The notes: generated from the letters alone by a model not told the origin. DNA of 64,000 nt from JAHRAW01 sp965212085 (GCA_965212085.1 OZ243042.1:2542001-2606000); one strand, 5' to 3'. Shown: positions 8,805 to 18,007, numbered from the stretch's first letter. Program-made: numbers and translations.

Positions 8805-10964
8805 ATTTCCCTAACCTGCCAACAACTCGAACAGACCCTGGAGGAATGTCTCGACCCGGTGTTGTCGAGTCGGCGCACTGCCGAGGAACCGGCGCGCGGG
8901 CTGGCCTCGCTATCCGGCGCGCAGCAGGAATTTGCGCTGCACTGGACCGGGGTTATCCAAAAGTCCAACTCGGAGATGGCCTATCAGTTCGTCAGCCACG
9001 TTCCGCGGGCGCTGGGGTTGATGGGCATCGAGGGCGCGCGCTTGTGGTTGCTGGGGGCCATGGACATCTACGACAAGGAAGGGTTGTATCCCGGCAGCGC
9101 GGCGTTCGGGCGCGTCGCCGAATTCGCGCGGGAGTACCGGCTCAGTCATGTTTCGGTGACCCTTGATGAAGTGCGCCCGGTGCTGGAGCGGTTCATCTGC
9201 GGGCTGGCGGGGCGCAGCCTGAAACTCGAGGCCGGCGAGCGCAGTTACACGGACACCGAAACCTTGTATCTGCCGGCGCGCATCAACCGCTTCGACGAGC
9301 GCGAAAAAAACTATCAACTGTACAAGGCGAGCGCGGTCTATCTGTGGGCGCAATCGTGGTTCGGCACGTTCCGCCGCCCGGCCCCCGGCGCGCCGCATCT
9401 GGTTCAACAAATCGCCGACCTGTCAAAACACGCGGACGACCACGGGCGCGTGCTCAAACTGTTCAACCTGCTGGAGACGGTGCGGCTGAGCGCCTGCATC
9501 CAAAGGGAGTTGCCCGGTCTGGCGCGGGAAATCCTGGCCCTCGACGCGGCCCCGCCGGTGCACGACTCCACCTGGAAAAAATTTATCGCGCGCCTGGAAG
9601 CCGCCGACGCCACGGTGGCGGACACGGTGGCGGCCACCGCCGCTTTGTATCCCTTGCGGATGCCGTGGCCGGATGCGTTGTTGTACCAGGGCGATCTGGA
9701 TCTGGAGGCCGCGCGGCTGACCGCCGAGCAGCGCATTGAGGTGGAAAAATCCCGCTTGCAACAAAGCCTCAGCGAACTGCTCGCCGCCAGGGCGGGGGCG
9801 GAACCGGGAGACGAGCAAGGGTTGGAAGCCGGCACCAACCCCTTTGAAATCAGTATGGACAGCGACGAGGCCGCCGGTCTGGAAATCAAACTGGATGGTG
9901 AAGCAGTGACGCTGCCGCCGGAACTTGCCGGGGCGTTGGCTTCGTTGTTTCAGGACCTCGGGCAGTTGCCGCCGGAATGGCTGACGGCGGCCGGGGATGG
10001 CGGCGCATACCAACGCGCGGATGGGGCGACCGGGGCGACCGGGGCTGCGAACAAAACCGCCGAGAACGTGTGGAAAGGCACCTACCACGAACAAGGCGCG
10101 TTCCCCTACGACGAATGGGATTTCCGCCGGCAAAGTTACCGCAAGAACTGGTGCGTGCTGCGGGAGTTGGCGGCGCATCCGGTGTACGACGGGTTCATCG
10201 AGCAGACCCTGGACAAATACCTGCACCTGGTGGCGGAAATCCGGCGGCATTTTGAGGCCCTGCGCTTTGATGCCAAACTGCTCAAGGCGCAGAGCGGCGG
10301 CGATGACATTGATCTCGACGCGCTGGTCACCGCCTGCGCCGACGCCCGCACCGGGGTCGAGATGAGCGAACGGTTGTTCACGCGCAAGAACAAGGTCGAG
10401 CGCGACCTCGCGGTGGTGTTCATGGTGGACGTCAGCGGCTCCACCAAGGGATGGATCAACCAAGCCGAACGCGAAAGCCTGGTGCTTTTATGCGAAGCCC
10501 TGGAAGTGCTCGGCGACCAGTACGCCATCTACGGATTCTCCGGCATGACCCGCAACCGCTGCGAAATCTACCGCATCAAAACCTTCGACCAGCCCTACGA
10601 CCGCGAAGCGCGCGCGCGCATCAGCGGGCTGCGCCCCCAGGACTACACGCGCATGGGCGTAACCATCCGCCACCTGAGCAAAATCCTCAACCAGGTTGAA
10701 GCGCGCACCCGGATTTTGATCACGCTGTCCGACGGCAAGCCCGACGACTACGACGGATACCGCGGCGACTACGGCATCGAAGACACCCGCCAGGCGTTGC
10801 TCGAAGCCCGCCACGCCGGCATCCATCCGTTTTGCATCACCATCGACAGCGAAGCCGGCGACTACCTGCCCCACATGTACGGACACGCCAGCTACGTGGT
10901 GGTGGATGAAGTCCGCAAACTGCCCATCAAGGTCGCCGGCATTTACCGCAAACTGACCACCTGA
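8805..10964 (+). CDS. NorD/CbbO-type VWA domain protein
   Basis: Predicted partner of a MoxR-type AAA+ ATPase in activating a metalloenzyme; NorD acts on nitric oxide reductase and CbbO on Rubisco. The roughly 719-residue product has a helical N-terminal region and a C-terminal VWA domain with the MIDAS motif DVSGS at about residues 542-546 and the later TLSDGKPDD segment. A low-complexity insert GATGATGAANK lies mid-protein. The start is uncertain. The frame is open from 8517, but that part is module C. The first family-like residues follow GGAG at 8793-8796 and a possible ATT start at 8805; GTG near 8859 is an alternative. No NorQ/CbbQ, nor or cbb genes are visible, so the client is unknown. 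Confidence 0.75.
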   Translation: MSLTCQQLEQTLEECLDPVLSSRRTAEEPARGLASLSGAQQEFALHWTGVIQKSNSEMAYQFVSHVPRALGLMGIEGARLWLLGAMDIYDKEGLYPGSAAFGRVAEFAREYRLSHVSVTLDEVRPVLERFICGLAGRSLKLEAGERSYTDTETLYLPARINRFDEREKNYQLYKASAVYLWAQSWFGTFRRPAPGAPHLVQQIADLSKHADDHGRVLKLFNLLETVRLSACIQRELPGLAREILALDAAPPVHDSTWKKFIARLEAADATVADTVAATAALYPLRMPWPDALLYQGDLDLEAARLTAEQRIEVEKSRLQQSLSELLAARAGAEPGDEQGLEAGTNPFEISMDSDEAAGLEIKLDGEAVTLPPELAGALASLFQDLGQLPPEWLTAAGDGGAYQRADGATGATGAANKTAENVWKGTYHEQGAFPYDEWDFRRQSYRKNWCVLRELAAHPVYDGFIEQTLDKYLHLVAEIRRHFEALRFDAKLLKAQSGGDDIDLDALVTACADARTGVEMSERLFTRKNKVERDLAVVFMVDVSGSTKGWINQAERESLVLLCEALEVLGDQYAIYGFSGMTRNRCEIYRIKTFDQPYDREARARISGLRPQDYTRMGVTIRHLSKILNQVEARTRILITLSDGKPDDYDGYRGDYGIEDTRQALLEARHAGIHPFCITIDSEAGDYLPHMYGHASYVVVDEVRKLPIKVAGIYRKLTT

Positions 10965-10977
10965 CCACTTGCGGGCA

Positions 10978-12189
10978 ATGACCGGCTCCCCACAGAAACT
11001 CGAACTCACCGGCGAACTCAGCGGCGATGATCTGGCGCAGCTCAGGGAATACCGCCTGGGCCGGCTGCGGGCGCAGATGAAAACCGCCGAGGTCGTCCTG
11101 TGCATCCTCAACAACCCGGTGAACCTGCGCTACGCCGCGGACTTTCGCGAGTACCAACTGTTTCAGGCGCACATACCGACCGCTTATTTGTTCGTGCCGG
11201 TGGAGGGGCCGCTGACCATGCACGGCGCCGCCCGGCGCGGCCTGCCGGCCATCGGCGCGTACCGGCGGTCGGATTTTCTTACGACTTTTGACGGCGGGCC
11301 GGACACCGCCCGCAACAGCCGGCGCTTCGCCGCCAATGTCATTGACTACCTGAAGGAAAATCACCTGCACGAATCCGGCGCGCGGATCGCCCTTGAACGG
11401 TTTTCGCCGCCGGCGCTGCAAGCGGTTTTGCGAACCGGGTTGCGGGTCAGAGACGCCGAAAGTTTGCTGGAAAATGCGCGCGTCATCAAATCGGAACTGG
11501 AAATAAAGCGCATGCGGCATTCCATCGCCGTGGCCGAGTTCGGCATTGAACGGATGCTGCAAAAACTCCAATCGGGCATCACCGAAAACCAGTTGTGGTC
11601 GGTGCTGCATCAGGTCAACGCCGCCCACGACGGCGACTGGATAGACGGGCGCATGCTGTGCTCCGGCCAACGCACCAATCCGTGGCTGCAGGAGGCCACC
11701 GGCAAGGTCATCGAAGCCGGCGAACTGGTGGGGTTTGACACCGACCTGATCGGACCCGGCGGCTACTGCGCGGACATCTCGCGCACCGTGTTATGCCGCC
11801 CGGCAAAAGCCACCGAGCAACAAAAATATGCGTTCCGGCACGCCTGGGAAGAGGTTCAGTACAACCTTGAACTTCTTCGTCCGGGCGTCACCTTCGCGGA
11901 ACTCAGCGCGCGGGCGTTTGCGCGCCAGCCGGAATTCATCGCGCATCGGTATCCCTGCGTCATGCACGGGGTCGGGCTGTGCGATGAATACCCGAAAATC
12001 TATTACCGCGAAGACTGGCCGGACAACGGCTACGATGGCGTGGTGCGGGAAAACATGGTGCTGTGCGTGGAGAGTTTCAGCGGCTCCGAGCACGGCGGCG
12101 AAGGCGTGAAACTGGAGCAGATGGCGCGCGTTACCAAAAACGGTTATGAACTGCTGTCCCGTTATCCGTTTGATCAGGACTTATTGTAA
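10978..12189 (+). CDS. dddP: DddP-type M24 family enzyme, candidate DMSP lyase
   Basis: M24 (creatinase/aminopeptidase fold) protein of 403 residues. It resembles DddP, which cleaves dimethylsulfoniopropionate to acrylate and dimethyl sulfide. Distinctive blocks are SGQRTNPWLQEA, GFDTDLIGPGGYCADISRT, YPCVMHGVGLCDEYP, ENMVLCVES and GVKLEQ. The putative metal ligands D254, D256, D266, H330, E365 and E380 are each exactly 41 positions below the ligands I recall for the Roseobacter enzyme (D295, D297, D307, H371, E406, E421). Starting at ATG 10978 avoids an upstream TTG at 10969. It follows the VWA gene by 13 nt and precedes hemH. A related peptidase or prolidase function cannot be excluded without a tree or assay. 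Confidence 0.7.
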   Translation: MTGSPQKLELTGELSGDDLAQLREYRLGRLRAQMKTAEVVLCILNNPVNLRYAADFREYQLFQAHIPTAYLFVPVEGPLTMHGAARRGLPAIGAYRRSDFLTTFDGGPDTARNSRRFAANVIDYLKENHLHESGARIALERFSPPALQAVLRTGLRVRDAESLLENARVIKSELEIKRMRHSIAVAEFGIERMLQKLQSGITENQLWSVLHQVNAAHDGDWIDGRMLCSGQRTNPWLQEATGKVIEAGELVGFDTDLIGPGGYCADISRTVLCRPAKATEQQKYAFRHAWEEVQYNLELLRPGVTFAELSARAFARQPEFIAHRYPCVMHGVGLCDEYPKIYYREDWPDNGYDGVVRENMVLCVESFSGSEHGGEGVKLEQMARVTKNGYELLSRYPFDQDLL

Positions 12190-12241
12190 TGAAACATCCG
12201 CCGCGTAAAAACCATGCTTTGGCGCGCGCGGACGGGTTACC

Positions 12242-13327
12242 ATGGCCGTTGTGAAACTCACCGGCGAAGAAACATTTGAGCACGGCGGCAGACGTGGCGG
12301 CAACGAACCCATCGGCGTGCTGATCACCAACCTCGGCACCCCGGACTCGTGCGCACCCGGCGACGTGCGCCGTTATCTTAAGGAGTTTTTGTGGGATCCG
12401 CGCGTGATTGACGCGCCACGGTTGCTGTGGTGGCTTGCGCTGCACTTCGTGGTACTCACCACCCGCCCGCGCAAGTCGGCCAAAGCCTACCGAAACATCT
12501 GGCGCGAAGACGGCTCGCCGCTGCTGGTGATTTCCCGGCGGCAGCAACGCAAACTGCAGCAAAGTCTGAGCGCAAGCCTCGGCGCGAACCCGGACGCAGA
12601 TTTCATCAAGGTCGAACTCGGCATGCGCTACGGCAACCCTTCAATCAAGGCGGCCCTCGCCAACCTGCAATCCGCCGGGGCGCGCAAACTGCTGGTGCTG
12701 CCGTTGTATCCCCAGTATTCCGCCACCACCACCGCCTCCACTTTCGACGCGCTCGGCGCGGCCTTGTCCCATCGCTCCCGGCAGCGATGGCTTCCGGCGT
12801 TGCGCATGGTCAACCACTACCACGACCATCCCGGCTACATTGCGGCGCTGGCCAACCGCGTGCGCGAGTACCGCCAAGCCCACGGCGGCAGCGAAGTTTT
12901 GCTGATGTCCTTTCACGGCATTCCCCAAGCGTATTTTGAGGCCGGCGACCCCTACCCCTGCGAATGTCGAAAAACCGCGCGCCTGCTGGCCGAAGAACTC
13001 CAACTGGATGAACGCGAATGGCGAATCAGTTTCCAATCGCGGTTCGGCCCAAAGCGATGGGTGCGGCCCTACACCGATGCAACCCTGGCCTCCCTGGCCG
13101 CGGACGGAATCCGCGGCGTGCAGGTGGTGTGTCCGGGATTCAGCGCCGACTGCCTGGAAACGCTGGGAGAAATCGCCGTGGAAAACCGCGACTCGTTCAT
13201 CGCCGCCGGGGGCGAAAACTACGCTTACATTCCGTGCCTGAACGACGACGATGAACACATCCGGGCGTTGACCGATATAATCACCGGCAACATCGGCGAC
13301 TGGATTGCCGAGCAAAAAACGAAATGA
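12242..13327 (+). CDS. hemH: Ferrochelatase
   Basis: Inserts Fe2+ into protoporphyrin IX, the last step of protoheme synthesis, at the membrane surface. 361 residues, normal for proteobacteria. Visible motifs are GVLITNLGTPDS near the N-terminus, VLPLYPQYSATTTAST, LLMSFHGIPQAYFEAGDPYPCEC with the metal-site histidine, SFQSRFGPKRWVRPYTD and the C-terminal VVCPGFSADCLETLGEIA. The ATG at 12242 gives a slightly extended N-terminus. It is followed 24 nt later by a CbiX-like chelatase, so two tetrapyrrole metal chelatases are probably co-transcribed. Confidence 0.96.
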   Translation: MAVVKLTGEETFEHGGRRGGNEPIGVLITNLGTPDSCAPGDVRRYLKEFLWDPRVIDAPRLLWWLALHFVVLTTRPRKSAKAYRNIWREDGSPLLVISRRQQRKLQQSLSASLGANPDADFIKVELGMRYGNPSIKAALANLQSAGARKLLVLPLYPQYSATTTASTFDALGAALSHRSRQRWLPALRMVNHYHDHPGYIAALANRVREYRQAHGGSEVLLMSFHGIPQAYFEAGDPYPCECRKTARLLAEELQLDEREWRISFQSRFGPKRWVRPYTDATLASLAADGIRGVQVVCPGFSADCLETLGEIAVENRDSFIAAGGENYAYIPCLNDDDEHIRALTDIITGNIGDWIAEQKTK

Positions 13328-13351
13328 AAAATCTGAAATGAAAACCCGGCC

Positions 13352-13765
13352 ATGAAAGCATTACTACTAATCGCCCACGGCAGCCGCAGCGCATCCGCCA
13401 ACGCCGAAATCCGCGCGCTGGCCGCGCAACTGCAACTGCGCGGTGCCGGCGGGTTCGGCTCCGGCTCCGGTTCCGGCTCCGGCTTTGAGCGAGTGGAACA
13501 CGCCTTCCTGGAAATGGCCGAGCCGACCATCGTTCAAGGCGGCGCCAAACTGGTGGCCGACGGTGCCGGGGAAATCGTCGTGCTGCCGTATTTTCTGGCG
13601 GCGGGGCGGCACGTGGCCGAGGACATACCCGCTGAGGTGGCGTTGATTGAAGCGCAACATCCCGAAGTCAAAATTATCATGGCGGCCCACCTCGGTGCGG
13701 CGGCGGGAATTCAGCCGCTCATCCACGAGCATTTACAAAAATCGGCGGAAACAAACTCTCCATGA
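13352..13765 (+). CDS. cbiX: Short CbiX/SirB-type sirohydrochlorin chelatase
   Basis: 137-residue single-domain chelatase of the CbiX-short/SirB class, which inserts Co2+ or Fe2+ into sirohydrochlorin or related porphyrinoids. The N-terminus LLLIAHGSRSASANAE carries the first metal-site histidine, and IIMAAHLGAAAGIQPLI carries the second. Length and start are typical for the class. A run of GGCTCC/GGTTCC hexamers at about 13452-13483 encodes GFGSGSGSGSGF in a surface loop and looks like microsatellite expansion. It sits 24 nt after hemH. Metal specificity cannot be read from the sequence. Confidence 0.85.
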   Translation: MKALLLIAHGSRSASANAEIRALAAQLQLRGAGGFGSGSGSGSGFERVEHAFLEMAEPTIVQGGAKLVADGAGEIVVLPYFLAAGRHVAEDIPAEVALIEAQHPEVKIIMAAHLGAAAGIQPLIHEHLQKSAETNSP

Positions 13766-13779
13766 ACGCCCCCCGAAAC

Positions 13780-13788
13780 AAAAAAAAA
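13780..13788 (+). repeat. A9 tract at a possible frameshift
   Basis: Nine A follow ATG 13762 (MNAPRNKKK). As written, that frame ends at a TGA near 13844. One extra A would place ATG 13762 in frame with the 13842-16049 gene. This could be a sequencing error, transcriptional slippage or a switch. Confidence 0.5.
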
Positions 13789-13841
13789 TATCAGGCCACG
13801 ACGATGACACACCGACACCGATCACACACGGGTACCCCCGC

Positions 13842-16049
13842 TTGATTCCCCTGATCGGCTACACCGACCGCCTATCGGGCCGCCCCGGCGATACCATCAA
13901 GTTCAAGGTCAGCAGCCGGCACCACGCGCCCTATCAAGCCGCGCTGGTGCGCGTCATCTGCGCCGACCCAAACCCCGCCGGTCCCGGCATGATCGAAGAG
14001 GCCGTTGACAGCGAAATCAACGGCGCCTGGCCGTCGCGCTTGCAGCCCTTTTATCCCGGCTCTTACGGGTCGGCGGCGGTGGACGATTTGTTCCACGCCG
14101 CCGGCGGCTTCGCGCTGGTCGCCACCATCTGGCCGACCACGCCCGGCGGTGGACGGCAAGGCATCCTGAGTTGCCGCAATACCAGCGGCGGCAACGGGGT
14201 GGATTTGCATATCAACGAGGACGGCTGCTGCGGCGCGTCCATCAGCATCGCCGGTGGGCAAGAAGTCGCCGTACACACCGGCGAAAAACTCAAAGCACGG
14301 AACTGGTACCGGGTGTGGGCGAGTTTCGACGCCCGCAGCGGCGTCTTGCGCGTCGGTCAGAACGCGCTGCATGAAAACCAAAAATCAATCTGCAACAGCG
14401 CGCAAGTGAAACACGCGCCGGCGCTGGCGCAGGTCAACCGCGTGATCATCGGCGCTTTGAGCGGTGCGCCCATCCGTGATCATTGCCACGGCCATTACAA
14501 CGGCAAAATCGAATCCCCGATGATCCTGAACCGCCCCGTGGATGAAAAGCAAGTCCAACGGAGCAGGAGCGATGACCCGTTGCCGGACGGGCGGCTCGCC
14601 CACTGGGATTTTTCCCGGGGGATTTCCTCGACCCACATTGAAGACACCGGGCCGGGGAAATTTCACGGAACCCTGGTGAACCTGCCGGCGCGGGCCATGA
14701 CCGGCTCCAACTGGGACGCCGGGGAAATGTGCTGGCGGCACGCGCCGGCGCAGTACGGCGCGATCCATTTTCACGATGACGACCTCTACGACTTCAACTG
14801 GCAGACCGATTTCCGCTTTACCATCCCGGAAAATTTTCGCTCCGGCGTCTACGCGGTTCGCATTCAATGCGGCGACGACTACGACGCCATGCCGTTTTTT
14901 GTGTGCCCGCCCAAAGGCAAGCCTTCGGCAAAACTATGCGTGCTGGTGTCCACCTTCACCTACACCGTGTACGGAAACCACGCCCGCCCGAACTTTGAAC
15001 CTTCCTGGCTTGCGCGCATAAAAGCGTGGCGGGCCTATCCCTGGAATCCCGCCGAACACCGCGACTACGGCTTGTCCACCTACAACGATCACAACGACGG
15101 CAGCGGCATCTGCCACGCCTCCCACCGCCGGCCATTGCTGACCTTGCGCCCCGGCTACCTGACCTTCGGCGACGGCCAATGTTCCGGCTTGCGCCACTTG
15201 CAAGCGGACAGTCACTTGCTCGCGTGGCTGGAGCAAAACCGCATTGACTACGACCTCATCACCGACCAGGAACTGCACGACGACGGCGTTGCCGCGCTCG
15301 CCGATTACCCGGCGGTGACCACCGGCTCCCACCCCGAATATCACAGCGTGCAAACCCTGGATGCGCTGCAAGCCTACCGGGAGCAAGGCGGCAACTTCAT
15401 GTACCTCGGCGGCAACGGTTTTTACTGGAAGGTGGCGCTGCACCCGGAAGGCAACGGCGCCATCGAAATTCGCCGCGCCGAAAGCGGCATCCGCGCATGG
15501 GCGGCGGAACCGGGGGAATACTACCAGGCGTTCGACGGCACCTACGGCGGACTGTGGCGCCGCAACAACCGGCCGCCGCAAAAACTCGCCGGGGTCGGCT
15601 TCTCCGCCCAGGGCACCTTCCTCGGCTCGTGGTACCGGCGCCGCCCGGAAACCTTTAGCGACCCGGAAATCGCCTGGATTTTTGACGGCATCGAAGAACA
15701 AGTCATCGGCGATTTCGGCTTCAGCGGCTGCGGCGCCGCCGGTTTTGAACTCGACCGCGCCGACACCCGCCTGGGCTCGCCGGACAACCTCCGCCTGCTG
15801 GCCAGTTCCGAAAACCACGCCGACACCTTCGTGCTGGTGCCCGAAGAACAACTCACCCACCTGACCACCTGGCCGGGAGAACCCGCCGCCGACCTGATTC
15901 GCGCCGACATGATCTACCAGGTCAACGACCACGGCGGGCAACTGTTTTCCACCGGCTCCATAACCTTCTGCGGCAGCCTGCTGCACAACAACGGCGACAA
16001 CAACATTTCGCGGTTGCTGTTAAATGTGGTTGCGCGGTTTATCCGCTGA
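13842..16049 (+). CDS. N,N-dimethylformamidase large-subunit-like protein
   Basis: About 735 residues related to the large subunit of N,N-dimethylformamidase, which hydrolyses DMF to dimethylamine and formate. It has an N-terminal domain (IPLIGYTDRLSGRPGDTIKF), a LamG/ConA-like segment (about residues 70-230) and a C-terminal catalytic region with FTYTVYGNHARP, STYNDHNDGSG and GSHPEYHS. The HPE at about 497-499 and nearby tyrosines resemble the two-Tyr, one-carboxylate iron centre described for Paracoccus DMFase; my tyrosine assignments are tentative. TTG 13842 fits the family N-terminus. An ATG at 13647 would overlap cbiX by 119 bp, and ATG 13762 needs one more A in an A9 run. No small subunit is visible beside it, so the substrate may be another amide. 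Confidence 0.72.
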   Translation: MIPLIGYTDRLSGRPGDTIKFKVSSRHHAPYQAALVRVICADPNPAGPGMIEEAVDSEINGAWPSRLQPFYPGSYGSAAVDDLFHAAGGFALVATIWPTTPGGGRQGILSCRNTSGGNGVDLHINEDGCCGASISIAGGQEVAVHTGEKLKARNWYRVWASFDARSGVLRVGQNALHENQKSICNSAQVKHAPALAQVNRVIIGALSGAPIRDHCHGHYNGKIESPMILNRPVDEKQVQRSRSDDPLPDGRLAHWDFSRGISSTHIEDTGPGKFHGTLVNLPARAMTGSNWDAGEMCWRHAPAQYGAIHFHDDDLYDFNWQTDFRFTIPENFRSGVYAVRIQCGDDYDAMPFFVCPPKGKPSAKLCVLVSTFTYTVYGNHARPNFEPSWLARIKAWRAYPWNPAEHRDYGLSTYNDHNDGSGICHASHRRPLLTLRPGYLTFGDGQCSGLRHLQADSHLLAWLEQNRIDYDLITDQELHDDGVAALADYPAVTTGSHPEYHSVQTLDALQAYREQGGNFMYLGGNGFYWKVALHPEGNGAIEIRRAESGIRAWAAEPGEYYQAFDGTYGGLWRRNNRPPQKLAGVGFSAQGTFLGSWYRRRPETFSDPEIAWIFDGIEEQVIGDFGFSGCGAAGFELDRADTRLGSPDNLRLLASSENHADTFVLVPEEQLTHLTTWPGEPAADLIRADMIYQVNDHGGQLFSTGSITFCGSLLHNNGDNNISRLLLNVVARFIR

Positions 16050-16074
16050 TTTCCCGCCGCCGCCGAAATAGATG

Positions 16075-16350
16075 AAACTGGATTCCCGAGTACGCAAGTG
16101 TCCGTAAGCCGCTACGCGGCAACGGACACTAACGCTCGGGAATGACGGCAGAGTTGTTGCCACGCTCTCGGTGTTATACCCGCAAAGTACAAATCTCCCT
16201 CGGTGTCATTCCCGAACGATAGAAAAATAGGGAGCGTTAGCGACCATATTTTTCATCGTATCGGGAATCCAGCGTTTTAACGGGGGGCGTAGCCGCTAAC
16301 GTCAAGGGCAGGTCGCGACCTGCCCCTGCTTCTACAAGAATGACGGCATG
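16075..16350. repeat. Intergenic repeat mosaic between DMFase-like gene and ftsB
   Basis: Module A (about 16078-16145), module B (about 16206-16272) and module D, the palindrome GGGCAGGTCGCGACCTGCCC (about 16308-16327). The gap separates convergent genes; no gene is supported inside it. Confidence 0.85.
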
Positions 16351-16361
16351 AAACTTTTTAT

Positions 16362-16640
16362 TTACTCTTCCACAATCTGGTAAAAGGTTTCATCCTTTTT
16401 GATCAAACCAAACTGCGAGCGCGCCAAAGTTTCGACGGTCTCGCCGCCTTCCTTGAGGTCTATCACTTCGGCGACGAGTTTGTCGTTGTGCTGCTGCAGG
16501 GCGGCGTTTTCGCGCTGGGTCAGTTCGGTGGTTTGCTTGAGGCGCAGCAGGTCGAAGACGTTTTTATCGCCGAACCACAGCGCGTACTGCACCGCGAGAA
16601 ACAATCCCGCTAACAGGGTGGCGAAGAGTTTGAGTTTCAT
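16362..16640 (-). CDS. ftsB: Cell division protein FtsB
   Basis: 92-residue bitopic inner-membrane protein of the FtsQLB divisome subcomplex. It has a short cytoplasmic start (MKLK), one transmembrane segment (about residues 5-20), a coiled coil (TTELTQRENAALQQHNDKLVAEVIDLK) and the conserved end ARSQFGLIKKDETFYQIVEE. Its start overlaps the end of eno by 4 nt, which matches the eno-ftsB order of Gammaproteobacteria and suggests translational coupling. The ispD/ispF genes that often follow are absent here; the next sequence is repeat mosaic. Confidence 0.95.
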   Translation of the reverse strand: MKLKLFATLLAGLFLAVQYALWFGDKNVFDLLRLKQTTELTQRENAALQQHNDKLVAEVIDLKEGGETVETLARSQFGLIKKDETFYQIVEE

Positions 16641-18007
16641 TTTGCGTTCAGGTTGGCAAAGGCCGCGATGCCCGGATAGCGCGCATTATCCCCCAAAATC
16701 TGTTCGATTTTAAGCAGGCGGTTGTACTTGGCGACCCGTTCGGAACGGCACAACGAGCCGGTTTTGATCTGCCCGGCGGCGGTGGCGACCGCGAGATCGG
16801 CGATGGTGGTGTCTTCGGTCTCGCCGGAGCGGTGGGAGATAGTAGTGGCGTAGTTCGCGCTTTGGGCGAGTTGTATGGCTGCCAGGGTTTCGGTGAGCGT
16901 GCCGATTTGGTTTGGTTTTATCAGGATGGAGTTGGCGATTTTTTTATCTATGCCTTGTTGCAAAATCGCGGTGTTGGTGACGAATAAATCGTCGCCGGTA
17001 AGTTGGACTTTGCCGCCGAGTTTTTCGGTGAGCAGTCGCCAGCCGTCCCAGTCGTTTTCCGCCATGCCGTCTTCGATGCTGATGATCGGGTAGTTGTCCG
17101 CCCACTTTTGCAGGTAGCCGGCGAAGGCCGCGGAGTCGAGTTGCAAACCTTCGGCGCCGAGGTGGTATTTTTGGTCTTTGTAAAACTCGGAACTCGCGAC
17201 GTCGAGGCCGATCATCACCTGCTCGCCGGCGCGGTAGTTGGCTTTTTCGACGGCCCGCATAATCAAGCCGAGGGCTTGTTCGTTGGACTTGCACTGCGGC
17301 GCGAAGCCGCCTTCGTCGCCGACCGCGGTGCTCAAGCCTTGTTCCTGCAAGACGCTTTTCAGGGCGTGAAAAATTTCCACGCCGCAGCGCAACGCTTCGC
17401 TGAACCGCGAGAAGCCCACCGGCAGAATCATGAACTCCTGAAAATCTATGGCGTTGTCGGCGTGGGCGCCGCCGTTGATGATGTTCATCTGCGGCACCGG
17501 CAGCGTGAATTCTTTACCGGCGAAAAACGCGTTCGGGTCGTCGCGATAACCCGCGCAGGAAAAGCCGGCTTCAAACAAACTTCGCAGGTACACGAACAAC
17601 GGCACGCCGAGCGTATTCGCGCAAGCGTGCGCGCAGGCCAGCGACACCGCGAGGATTGCATTGGCGCCGAGGTTGCTTTTGTTTTCGGTGCCGTCGCGTT
17701 CCATCAACATTCGGTCCATGTCTTTGTTGTGTGCATATACCGGGCCCAACTTGTACAACCCGCCGAAGTTTTTGTTGATGTTTTCAACGGCGCGCAGCAC
17801 GCCTTTGCCGTGATAACGGTTGGGATCGCCGTCGCGCAACTCCAGCGCTTCGCGGGAGCCGGTGGAGGCGCCGGACGGCGCGGCGGCGATGCCGGCGCCG
17901 CCCCATGTTTTCACTTCCACTTCCACGGTCGGGTTGCCGCGCGAGTCGAGAATTTCACGGGCGTGAATTTCGGCGAGGCCGCATGGATCGTTTTTTCCGT
18001 TGACCAT
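16637..18007 (-). CDS. eno: Enolase
   Basis: Cytosolic glycolytic enzyme interconverting 2-phosphoglycerate and phosphoenolpyruvate, and often a component of the RNA degradosome. 456 residues from ATG 18007, slightly longer than the usual 430 because of an N-terminal extension (MVNGKNDPCG) before the conserved EIHAREILDSRGNPTVEVEV. Active-site blocks are GASTGSREALELRD, DEGGFAPQCKSNEQA, SIEDGMAENDWDGW, LTGDDLFVTN, KPNQIGTLTET and SHRSGETEDTTIADLAVA. A TTG at 18013 is the only further upstream start. No Shine-Dalgarno is evident. The 41-nt gap to kdsA contains short ACGAAT repeats. Confidence 0.97.
   Translation of the reverse strand: MVNGKNDPCGLAEIHAREILDSRGNPTVEVEVKTWGGAGIAAAPSGASTGSREALELRDGDPNRYHGKGVLRAVENINKNFGGLYKLGPVYAHNKDMDRMLMERDGTENKSNLGANAILAVSLACAHACANTLGVPLFVYLRSLFEAGFSCAGYRDDPNAFFAGKEFTLPVPQMNIINGGAHADNAIDFQEFMILPVGFSRFSEALRCGVEIFHALKSVLQEQGLSTAVGDEGGFAPQCKSNEQALGLIMRAVEKANYRAGEQVMIGLDVASSEFYKDQKYHLGAEGLQLDSAAFAGYLQKWADNYPIISIEDGMAENDWDGWRLLTEKLGGKVQLTGDDLFVTNTAILQQGIDKKIANSILIKPNQIGTLTETLAAIQLAQSANYATTISHRSGETEDTTIADLAVATAAGQIKTGSLCRSERVAKYNRLLKIEQILGDNARYPGIAAFANLNAK

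Noticed and set aside
13647..13841. N-terminal extension of the DMFase-like protein from ATG 13647
   Set aside because: It overlaps cbiX by 119 bp in another frame and lacks family similarity before IPLIGYTDRLSG.
16075..16350. Module A and B hairpins as simple rho-independent terminators
   Set aside because: They lack U-rich tails, occur in promoters, tandem arrays and coding sequence, and share ends, so a mobile repeat family explains them better.
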